A stretch of 12,361 bases of DNA from contig JBFFZZ010000068.1 of assembly GCA_041568335.1 (NCBI GenBank), forward strand, positions 1-12,361, in the 5' to 3' direction. The notes below the pieces were generated by a model. That model ran no database searches, was not told where the DNA came from, and saw only the letters and a program-made list of their open reading frames with translations. A program made the position numbers and the translations under genes. The DNA comes from WVWW01 sp041568335 (GTDB lineage: Bacteria; Acidobacteriota; Polarisedimenticolia; Polarisedimenticolales; Polarisedimenticolaceae). Below, piece by piece: positions 6,721-12,361 of the stretch (the stretch's first letter is position 1; every line of letters starts with the position of its first letter).

Positions 6721-8765
6721 TACGGGCATATCGGCTCCGCGCCGGCACAGCCCCACAGCGTCGGCATGATGGCCAGGTCCAGACCGTCGATGCAGCCGTC
6801 CCGGTTGAGGTCGACGGGGGCCCACCACTCCGCGGCGGGAGTCGAGCTGCAGAGCGTGAATGCGCGTCCCAGCCACGTCAGCTCGATCCCGTCGAAGCTT
6901 CCGTCTCCGCTGAACTCGTAGAGATCGCAGGTGGCGTCGTCGATCCCTCCGCTGCAATCGTTGTCGAATCCGTCACAGCCGTCGAAGGCTCCGGGGAAGA
7001 TGCTGGCCAGGTTGTCGTTGCAGTCGGCTTGTCCGGGGTTGTCGCAGCCCGCGCCACCGGCTGCGCCATAGCCGTCCGCGTCGACGTCGGTGCAGGGGTC
7101 GCAAACGTCGCCGACCCCGTCGCCGTCCTCGTCTTCCTGACCGGGGTTCGCGACGGCCGGACAGTTGTCCGAGCCGGAGCAAATCCCGTCGCCGTCGATG
7201 TCCTCGCTCGGGGAAACGCAATCGCACGCGTCGCCGACCCCGTCGCCGTCGGTGTCGTCCTGCGACGGATTGAACGCGGTCGGGCAGTTGTCGCAGAGAT
7301 CCCCGGCCCCGTCTTCCTCCACGTCGGTCTGGTTCGGGTTGTTGTCGTCGGGACAGTTGTCGACGTTGCTTGCAATGGAGTCCGCATCGTCGTCGTGACA
7401 CACCCCGGTATCGGTCAACATCGCGCCGGCAAAGAAGTTGGGGTTGTGGAAAACGTCGCACTGACCCTGCTCGAGGCCCTCGTTTCCTCCGATGCTGAGA
7501 GTCGCGTTCATGATGTTGTCGGGATCCGAGACGTGAACCAGGCCGATATTGTGCCCGTACTCGTGCCACCAGACGAGGTGCTCGATGAGCGACCCCGCAC
7601 GCACGAGAATCATCGTATTGCCGGGGGTTGACGCGCAGCCGAGGATGTTGGAGTTCGGCGCAGCCGGACCCGAGCAGAATCGGATCATCCGTGCGACCTT
7701 GACGCGCGCGACGGGATTACCGAGCACCGCATCCCGTTCCTCGGCCGTGTCGATGACGTCCAGTCCGTCACCGGTCACGCCATAGGTCTGCAGGCTACCG
7801 GATCGGGAAAACGAAACACAGCAGGAGACATCGGTGCTGAAGTCCGCCGTCGCCGCTGCCAGCGACGCGCGATCCAGCAGCTCGTCGAGCGTCGAGTTGC
7901 TCATCGGGTTCGTCAACTCGACATGATTCGCATAGTCCAACCCGTGGTCGTGGCTGCTGGTTGCGGAATCGACCAGTTCCAGGAACGAGACCCGGCGATC
8001 GAGCCCCGACGGGTCGAGGTTTTCCGATGGGTGGGTCGACGACGCGGGCGAAGGCGCGGTGGCGGACGGCGCCGCGACGGACGGGGCGAGCCCGGCAAAG
8101 CGATCGAATTCCTGCAAGGGGCGACGCGCGGATTCGTTGAGGTTGATTCCGTGGACGCTCGTCGGGTCGAGGGCTTCGACCAGCACCTCGAGATGGGCGC
8201 GCGCCTCCGGGCGGCCGGAACGCGCCAGCCCCCACAGCGCCGAATCGACCAGGTTCCCCCGGAACGACTCCGTGAACGGGCCACCGTCGATCGCGCGGGC
8301 GAGCCTCCCCGAGCGGATACCGGGTGTGGTGGCATCGATCAAGTGCTGCAGGGCCGGCGGGCTCGCCTGCGCGGCGATTCTCCCGAGCGCCTCCGGAACG
8401 AGCAGGAGCGCCCTTTCCTCTCCAGGGGTCGATGCGGGGTCGCCCACCGGCGCCTCGATCAACCTCAGGAGCGGCTCGACCGCCCGCGCATCCGGGAGCT
8501 GTGTCAGGAACGCGACGACGTTGTCGCGCCGCGGAAAGCCGGGATCGCCGAGCAGGGGCAGCAACGCCTCCCAGCCGTCCGGACCGATGGCCTCCCGGGC
8601 GGTCCGCTCGCCGATCCCGTGGACGTAGGTGGCCAGGGCCGCCGTGCGAACTCGCTCCGCGGGCGTTCCGGATCGCGGATCGCGCGGATTCGTCTGGGCG
8701 GCGGCGACGGTGGCCGCGGACAACACGAGGACGGCCAGGGAGTTACGGACGCGGGGGGCGTTCAT
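6720..8765 (-). CDS. Secreted metzincin-like metalloprotease with HEAT-like, TSP3, MopE-like and dockerin modules
   Basis: This is a 681-residue exported protein. Modules in order: signal peptide 1-23; helical HEAT-like repeats about 65-200; Pro/Ala/Ser-rich linker about 225-250; catalytic region about 280-440 with zinc motif HEYGHNIGLVH (ligands H401, H405, H411, catalytic E402) and a likely Met-turn at M419 (NIMN); thrombospondin type 3 calcium-binding repeats 458-565 (DNCP and DGDGVGD units); a Cys-rich MopE-like metal-binding segment 560-613; and a C-terminal dockerin type I 616-673. The dockerin has two EF-hand-like loops at 617-628 and 652-663. I chose the ATG at 8765 because it starts directly at the signal peptide and fits the promoter; an ATG 51 bases upstream adds a non-signal extension. 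The adjacent cohesin-like lipoprotein is its probable docking partner. The substrate is unknown. Confidence 0.88.
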   Translation of the reverse strand: MNAPRVRNSLAVLVLSAATVAAAQTNPRDPRSGTPAERVRTAALATYVHGIGERTAREAIGPDGWEALLPLLGDPGFPRRDNVVAFLTQLPDARAVEPLLRLIEAPVGDPASTPGEERALLLVPEALGRIAAQASPPALQHLIDATTPGIRSGRLARAIDGGPFTESFRGNLVDSALWGLARSGRPEARAHLEVLVEALDPTSVHGINLNESARRPLQEFDRFAGLAPSVAAPSATAPSPASSTHPSENLDPSGLDRRVSFLELVDSATSSHDHGLDYANHVELTNPMSNSTLDELLDRASLAAATADFSTDVSCCVSFSRSGSLQTYGVTGDGLDVIDTAEERDAVLGNPVARVKVARMIRFCSGPAAPNSNILGCASTPGNTMILVRAGSLIEHLVWWHEYGHNIGLVHVSDPDNIMNATLSIGGNEGLEQGQCDVFHNPNFFAGAMLTDTGVCHDDDADSIASNVDNCPDDNNPNQTDVEEDGAGDLCDNCPTAFNPSQDDTDGDGVGDACDCVSPSEDIDGDGICSGSDNCPAVANPGQEDEDGDGVGDVCDPCTDVDADGYGAAGGAGCDNPGQADCNDNLASIFPGAFDGCDGFDNDCSGGIDDATCDLYEFSGDGSFDGIELTWLGRAFTLCSSTPAAEWWAPVDLNRDGCIDGLDLAIMPTLWGCAGAEPICP
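7106..7250 (-). repeat. Direct repeats coding for thrombospondin type 3 units
   Basis: An identical 22-base stretch occurs at 7106-7127 and 7229-7250, offset by 123 bases (41 codons). Both copies encode the DGDGVGD calcium-binding loop of the protease, around residues 547-553 and 506-512. A third, diverged copy encodes EEDGAGD near 483-489. The pattern shows repeat-unit duplication within the gene rather than a mobile element. Confidence 0.8.
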
Positions 8766-8937
8766 TAGGTCGAGTATAGTCTCGAGGCGGCCGGCGTCCA
8801 GTGGCGTCGTGAACACCGATTCTGCGCGCCGGGCGGACCCTTGGCGAACGCTCGAAGACGACCACCTGCCCGCAACCCCGGTCCAGCACCGACAACGGCG
8901 GCAACAGGATGCACAGGATCGCGCGGCCGCAGCCCAT
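8743..8937 (-). CDS. Pmp3/YqaE-like small membrane protein, degenerate C-terminus
   Basis: This 64-residue ORF begins 11 bases after the M20 gene stop with a good ribosome binding site (AGGGAG, 7 bases from the ATG). Residues 1-28 (MGCGRAILCILLPPLSVLDR then GCGQVVVF) look like the first half of the Pmp3/YqaE family: a hydrophobic helix with the LPPL motif and the following GCG. The family normally continues into a second helix containing an LLTLLGWxPG-type motif. Here the sequence instead turns Arg/Pro-rich, and no alternative frame restores that motif cleanly. It may be a truncated remnant, a frameshifted gene, or a shortened functional membrane peptide. Its tail overlaps the protease start by 23 bases. 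The start and site look intact; the function is doubtful. Confidence 0.5.
   Translation of the reverse strand: MGCGRAILCILLPPLSVLDRGCGQVVVFERSPRVRPARRIGVHDATGRRPPRDYTRPNERPPRP
8773..8800 (-). promoter_or_regulatory. Promoter of the protease gene, near-leaderless
   Basis: On the minus strand a -10 box TATACT (8778-8773) is preceded by TGGACG (8800-8795, four of six to TTGACA) with a 16-base spacer. Only 7 bases separate the -10 box from the ATG at 8765. Transcription would start at or beside the A of the ATG, and no ribosome binding site is visible. This gives the protease-lipoprotein-acetyltransferase unit its own control inside the minus-strand run. Confidence 0.55.
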
Positions 8938-8948
8938 GACGGTGCTCC

Positions 8949-10136
8949 CTATAGCCCCTCGGCGTCCGCGTCCAGCGCGAGCCGAACGAACAACTCCGCA
9001 CCGCGCGGCAGGACGGATTCGTCGATGTCGAACTCCGGCGAGTGATGCGGCGCGGTGATGCCCCGCTCCCTGTTGCCGGCGCCGACCAGGATGAAGGCGC
9101 CGGGACGTTCCTGCAGGAAGTAGGAGAAATCCTCGGCCGGCGCCATCGGTTTCGGCTCGATCACGTTGTGTTCTCCGAACACGGGCGCCGCGACCCGCCG
9201 GACCTTCTCGACCGCCGCCGGGTCGTTGACCGTCGCCGGGTAGCCGCTCTTCAGCTCGAACTCGGAGCGGCACCCGTTGGCCCGCGCCGCGTGCTCGATC
9301 ACCTCCGCGGCCCGTCGCTTCAACATCTCACGCACGTCCGGGTCGAAGGACCGAAGGGTGCCTTCCATGACGGCGTCGTTGGGGATGATGTTGCTGACGG
9401 TTCCCGCGTGAAGCAGGCCGACCGAGACGACCGCGGGATCGATCGGGTCGACATTACGCGCGACGATCGTCTGGAGCGCCGTCACCGCATGCGCCGCGGC
9501 CACGATCGGGTCCCGCGTCACGTGGGGCGTCGCGGCATGCCCACCCTTGCCGAGGATTCGCGCCGCGAAGCTGTCCTGCGCGGCCATCATCGGTCCCGGC
9601 CGAACATGCACCGTTCCCGCCTCACACGGGCTCCACAGGTGCAGGGCGAACGCCGAGCCGATCTCGGTGAGATCCAGCACGCCCTGCTGGATCATCTTCT
9701 CGCCGCCGCCGTAGCCTTCCTCGCCGGGCTGGAAACAGAACAGCACGTCGCGCTTCAGCTCGCCGCGCCGCTCGGACAGGATCGTCGCGGCACCGAGCAG
9801 CATCGACATGTGGCCGTCGTGGCCGCAGGCGTGCATCCGGCCCTCGACCTGCGAGCCGTAATCGCGCCCCGCGACCTCGGTCAACGGTAGGGCGTCCATA
9901 TCGGCGCGGAGCAACACACCCGGGCCCTCCGGGTTGTCGGCGCGCAGGATCGCCGCCATCCCGGTCTCCGCGATCCCTGTGTGAACCTCAAGGTCGAGCG
10001 CGTCGAGACGCTCCTTGACGTAGGCGGCCGTCTTGACCTCCTCGAATCCCAGCTCCGGCTGCCGGTGGAGATCGCGGCGCCATCCGACGATCGTCGGCGC
10101 CAGCTCGTCGGCGCGAGTCCTGATGGGATCGGCCAT
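8949..10136 (-). CDS. M20D-family metal-dependent amidohydrolase (aminoacylase/hippuricase-like)
   Basis: This 395-residue cytosolic enzyme hydrolyses N-acyl amino acids or related amides with a binuclear metal site. The M20D signatures are WRRDLHRQPELGFEE (19-33), MHACGHDGHM (101-110, ligands C104 and H106), FQPGEEGYGGG (135-145, base E139 and ligand E140), H166 in FALHLW, GKGGHAATPH in the lid domain (H200), and APHHSPEFDID near the end (H364/H365 ligand). All expected metal ligands are present, so it should be active. It has no signal peptide. The ATG at 10136 lies only 3 bases after the stop of the parvulin-like gene, so the two are tightly coupled, although one product is exported and the other is not. 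HipO-like, AbgA-like or IAA-amino-acid hydrolase activities cannot be separated by sequence. Confidence 0.95.
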   Translation of the reverse strand: MADPIRTRADELAPTIVGWRRDLHRQPELGFEEVKTAAYVKERLDALDLEVHTGIAETGMAAILRADNPEGPGVLLRADMDALPLTEVAGRDYGSQVEGRMHACGHDGHMSMLLGAATILSERRGELKRDVLFCFQPGEEGYGGGEKMIQQGVLDLTEIGSAFALHLWSPCEAGTVHVRPGPMMAAQDSFAARILGKGGHAATPHVTRDPIVAAAHAVTALQTIVARNVDPIDPAVVSVGLLHAGTVSNIIPNDAVMEGTLRSFDPDVREMLKRRAAEVIEHAARANGCRSEFELKSGYPATVNDPAAVEKVRRVAAPVFGEHNVIEPKPMAPAEDFSYFLQERPGAFILVGAGNRERGITAPHHSPEFDIDESVLPRGAELFVRLALDADAEGL

Positions 10137-10139
10137 GGC

Positions 10140-10595
10140 CTATTCGAGCCGCTTGATGATGTGGTAGCCGAACGGGCTCAACTGGGCGTGAAAGCGCGCC
10201 ATCCCGACCTCGCCGACTTCGAGCTTGAACGAGACGTCGCCGAAGCTCGCCGCCATGTCGTCGCGTTTCGACGCTCCCGGCTTCTGCGGTACGCCGCGGT
10301 TGACCATCGTGTAGATCCCCGGATGGCTGTCGTCGGTGTACTCCTGGACGAGCGCGTCGAAGTCCTCACCCGCCTCGGCGCGATCGAAGATCTCCCAGGC
10401 GAGCTTCTCGGCTTCCTTCTTGGTGCGCTCGACCGGCTTGTCGACCTTGCCCTTGAAGCTGATCAGGACGTGCTGGACGGTCACCACGTCGGGCATCTTG
10501 TTCTTTTTCTTTTTCTTCTTCTCCGCCACGGTGGCCGTCATCGTGACGGCGACGGCGAGCAAAGCCAGGATCGCGAGCAACGGCGGCAGGCGCAT
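10140..10595 (-). CDS. Exported parvulin-like (PpiC-type) peptidyl-prolyl isomerase
   Basis: This small protein of 151 residues has an N-terminal signal peptide (1-24, RLPPLLAILALLAVAV core) followed at once by six lysines (26-31, then NK). The rest resembles the PpiC/parvulin rotamase fold: VQHVLISF (40-47), a helix RTKKEAEKLAWEIFDRAEAG, then GEDFDALVQEYTDD, an AASFGDVSFKLEVGEVG stretch, and the C-terminal strand SPFGYHIIKRLE. It would assist folding of exported proteins in the periplasm. I chose the ATG at 10595 because it starts at the signal peptide and has GGGAGA 6 bases upstream; an ATG 135 bases earlier would add an Arg-rich non-signal extension. No clear promoter is seen upstream in the divergent region shared with mqnD. 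Low similarity to textbook parvulins makes catalytic activity uncertain. Confidence 0.85.
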   Translation of the reverse strand: MRLPPLLAILALLAVAVTMTATVAEKKKKKKNKMPDVVTVQHVLISFKGKVDKPVERTKKEAEKLAWEIFDRAEAGEDFDALVQEYTDDSHPGIYTMVNRGVPQKPGASKRDDMAASFGDVSFKLEVGEVGMARFHAQLSPFGYHIIKRLE

Positions 10596-10675
10596 TTCGG
10601 GTCTCCCATGGGAATCGTGCCGGACCCATTTTTTCACCCGCCGCCATGGCGCGGCAAGTCCTGCCGGCGTTCCTG

Positions 10676-10704
10676 CTGGCACCGCCCCCCGGCTCCGATA
10701 TAAT
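10676..10704 (+). promoter_or_regulatory. sigma70-type promoter of mqnD
   Basis: A perfect TATAAT (10699-10704) is preceded by CTGGCA (10676-10681, four of six to TTGACA) at the optimal 17-base spacing. The start point near 10711 leaves a leader of about 28 bases that contains the AAGGA ribosome binding site (10723-10727). Confidence 0.8.
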
Positions 10705-10738
10705 CCGGTTTCGCCAACGAATAAGGACATCCCACCAC

Positions 10739-11578
10739 ATGGGCCGACGAATCACCGTGGGGCACAGCCCCGACCCCGACGACGCCTTCATGTTTCACGG
10801 CATCGCCTGCGGCAAAGTCGATACCGCGGGGTTCGAGATCGAGCAGCTGCTCGAAGACATCGAGTCGTTGAACCGTCGCTGTCTGGCGGCCGAGATCGAG
10901 GTCTCCGCCGTCAGCATCCATGCCTACGCTCACCTGACCGATCGCTACGCGCTAATGCACTGCGGTGCAAGCATGGGCGACGGCTACGGGCCCCGTATCG
11001 TGGCGCGCGAGCGGATCTCGCCCGAGGCGCTGAGAGGCAGCACGATCGCCGTTCCCGGCACGCTGACATCCGCGTTCCTGGCGCTTCAGCTTTATCTGGA
11101 GGAACCGTTCGAATACCGTGTCGTCCCGTTCGACCGGATCCTCGAATCCGTCCGTGACGGAGAAACGGATGCGGGCTTGGTGATCCACGAGGGCCAGCTG
11201 ACTTACGGCGAGCACGGATTGTCGTTGGTCGCGGACCTCGGCGAATGGTGGGGCACCCGAACGGATGGTTTGCCGCTGCCGCTCGGCGGAAACGTCGTAC
11301 GCAAGGACCTCGGCGACGAGACGATGCACACACTGACCCGTGTTTTGCGGGACAGCATCCATTACGGGCTCGAACATCGCGAGGAAGCGCTCGACTACGC
11401 GATCGACTTCGGGCGTGGGCTGGACCACGAGCTCAACGACGAGTTCGTCGGGATGTACGTCAACGACTTGACTCGCGACTACGGGGAGCGCGGCCGCCGC
11501 TCGATCGAGTCGTTTCTCGCCGCGGGCGCGAGGGCGGGTCTGGTTCCACCGCTCGACGGCTTGCAGTTCGTCGATTGA
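10739..11578 (+). CDS. mqnD: 1,4-dihydroxy-6-naphthoate synthase MqnD (MqnA/MqnD family)
   Basis: MqnD converts cyclic de-hypoxanthinyl futalosine to 1,4-dihydroxy-6-naphthoate in the futalosine route to menaquinone. The 279-residue length fits. Family landmarks are SPDPDDAFMF (10-19, the variant of SPCPNDTF seen in some phyla), VSAVSIHAYAH (56-65 region), GASMGDGYGP (76-85), PGTLTSAFLAL (106-116), the IHEGQLTY motif with the expected catalytic H150, and LPLPLGGNVV (178-187). The fold is that of a periplasmic-type binding protein, but there is no signal peptide, so it is cytosolic. The ATG at 10739 is chosen for the AAGGA site and the -10 box, which lies inside the 93-base extension offered by an upstream ATG. 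The stop overlaps the next gene by one base (TGATG). No other menaquinone gene is in the window, so the pathway role rests on family membership. Confidence 0.85.
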   Translation: MGRRITVGHSPDPDDAFMFHGIACGKVDTAGFEIEQLLEDIESLNRRCLAAEIEVSAVSIHAYAHLTDRYALMHCGASMGDGYGPRIVARERISPEALRGSTIAVPGTLTSAFLALQLYLEEPFEYRVVPFDRILESVRDGETDAGLVIHEGQLTYGEHGLSLVADLGEWWGTRTDGLPLPLGGNVVRKDLGDETMHTLTRVLRDSIHYGLEHREEALDYAIDFGRGLDHELNDEFVGMYVNDLTRDYGERGRRSIESFLAAGARAGLVPPLDGLQFVD

Positions 11579-12361
11579 TGTCGGGCAACCTACGCAGCGC
11601 CCTGCTCAGCAGCGGTGCCGTCATTGACGGCGCCTCGGGGCTGCCATTGCACTTCGGCGCTCCGAAGGCGGAGCTGCACGCGGCGCTCAACGTGTGTTCG
11701 GTGGCCGACCGGTCTCCGCTCGCCCGGTTGATCGGCGACGGCCCGGATCTCGCCGATCTGCTCAACCGGCTGTCGACCAACACGGTCGACGCGTTGAAGC
11801 CCGGAACGGGGGCCGCGACGGTCTTGACGACCGCCAAGGGCCGCATCGTCGAGCGGTTGTTCGTCACGCACCTGGGGACCCGGGGGCTGCTGCTGGTCGG
11901 CGGAAACGGAAGGGCACCGGCGATCCTCGAGCACATCAAAAATTTCACGTTCAGCGAGCAGACCGGTCTCCGCGACAGCGGCCCCGAGTTCTGTCTGCTC
12001 TCGGTGGGCGGTCCGTTGGCGCGGGAGGCGCTGACGACCGCGGGACTCGAGGTTCCGCCCCGGCTCGGCGCCGTCGAGGGTAGCCACGACGGGATTCCCC
12101 TGCACGTGCTGGGTCATGACGGGTACGCCTCCGACGGGTACGCCATCCTGGTGGCCAACGCACAGGCGGAATCGTTGTGGCAGGCCTTGGTGCTGGCGGT
12201 CTCCAAGGCGGACGGACGTCCGGCAGGAGAGCTCGCGCTCGAGGTCGCCCGCGTGCGGCGCGGGATCCCCGCGAGCGGTGCCGAGCTGACGGAGGATCGC
12301 AACCCGTTGGAGGCGGGGCTGTGGGATGCGGTCGCCTTCGACAAGGGGTGTTACGTCGGCC
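11578..12361 (+). CDS. ygfZ: YgfZ/GcvT-domain folate-binding protein, 3' truncated
   Basis: The first 261 codons of an open frame run off the window end with no internal stop. The YgfZ family is related to the glycine-cleavage T protein, uses folate, and helps maintain or assemble Fe-S clusters. Recognisable features are the N-terminal GcvT-like stretch with LNVCSVADRSPLARLIGDGP (37-56), LLNRLSTNTVDALKPGTGAA (61-80), VLTTAKGRIVERLFV (82-96), and the family signature KGCYxG at 256-261, with C258 as the key cysteine and the following Gln cut off by the window end. The start ATG shares a base with the mqnD stop (TGATG), so translation is coupled and it uses the mqnD promoter. A GcvT aminomethyltransferase is less likely because of the KGCYxG signature. 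About the last quarter is missing. Confidence 0.9.
   Translation, partial: MSGNLRSALLSSGAVIDGASGLPLHFGAPKAELHAALNVCSVADRSPLARLIGDGPDLADLLNRLSTNTVDALKPGTGAATVLTTAKGRIVERLFVTHLGTRGLLLVGGNGRAPAILEHIKNFTFSEQTGLRDSGPEFCLLSVGGPLAREALTTAGLEVPPRLGAVEGSHDGIPLHVLGHDGYASDGYAILVANAQAESLWQALVLAVSKADGRPAGELALEVARVRRGIPASGAELTEDRNPLEAGLWDAVAFDKGCYVG

Noticed and set aside
6706..6957. Longer lipoprotein start at ATG 6729 or 6957
   Set aside because: Both lie inside the protease gene. The GTG at 6705 has a near-perfect ribosome binding site and leads directly into the signal peptide.
7100..7330. Regularly spaced GC-rich repeats as a CRISPR-like or satellite array
   Set aside because: The repeats keep the reading frame and encode DNCP/DGDGVGD thrombospondin type 3 units.
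6672..7631. 319-codon plus-strand frame opposite the protease C-terminus
   Set aside because: Its Val/Ala/Gly repeats are the antisense reading of the Asp/Gly-rich calcium-binding repeats.
10646..10738. Upstream ATG extending mqnD by 31 residues
   Set aside because: The TATAAT box lies inside the extension and the ribosome binding site serves the ATG at 10739.

Overview
The window is gene-dense, high-GC bacterial chromosome from a diderm organism: it encodes a predicted outer-membrane lipoprotein, several exported proteins and an Hsp60 of ordinary bacterial type. The GroEL sequence, the MqnD variant and the dockerin/thrombospondin-type-3 proteins resemble those of Planctomycetota, Acidobacteriota and neighbouring uncultured lineages. 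No rRNA or other phylogenetic marker is present, so the phylum is an inference. I see no tRNA, rRNA, CRISPR array, insertion sequence or phage gene.

Layout. (1) 1-1133, plus strand: the C-terminal two thirds of groEL, closed by a strong intrinsic terminator. (2) 1134-5672, plus strand: an upstream region with a perfect palindrome, then a FIST-domain sensor gene overlapping (ATGA) a soluble GAF-PAS hybrid histidine kinase gene, then an EamA-family transporter. (3) 5669-10595, minus strand: a run of six genes. In transcription order they are a secreted parvulin-like protein, an M20 amidohydrolase, a Pmp3/YqaE-like small ORF with a degenerate C-terminus, a large secreted metzincin-like protease with a C-terminal dockerin, a lipoprotein with a cohesin-like domain, and a GNAT acetyltransferase. 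The protease seems to have its own promoter with almost no 5' leader. (4) 10676-12361, plus strand: a good sigma70-type promoter, mqnD of the futalosine menaquinone pathway, and the start of a ygfZ-like gene cut by the window end.

Two gene pairs stand out. The FIST protein and hybrid kinase have the arrangement of the NosP/NahK-type nitric oxide sensing modules, here with an unusual GAF-PAS kinase. The protease and the lipoprotein form a neighbouring dockerin-cohesin pair, which suggests that a secreted calcium-binding metalloprotease is docked non-covalently onto a lipid-anchored receptor on the cell surface. Both are predictions from sequence and gene order.
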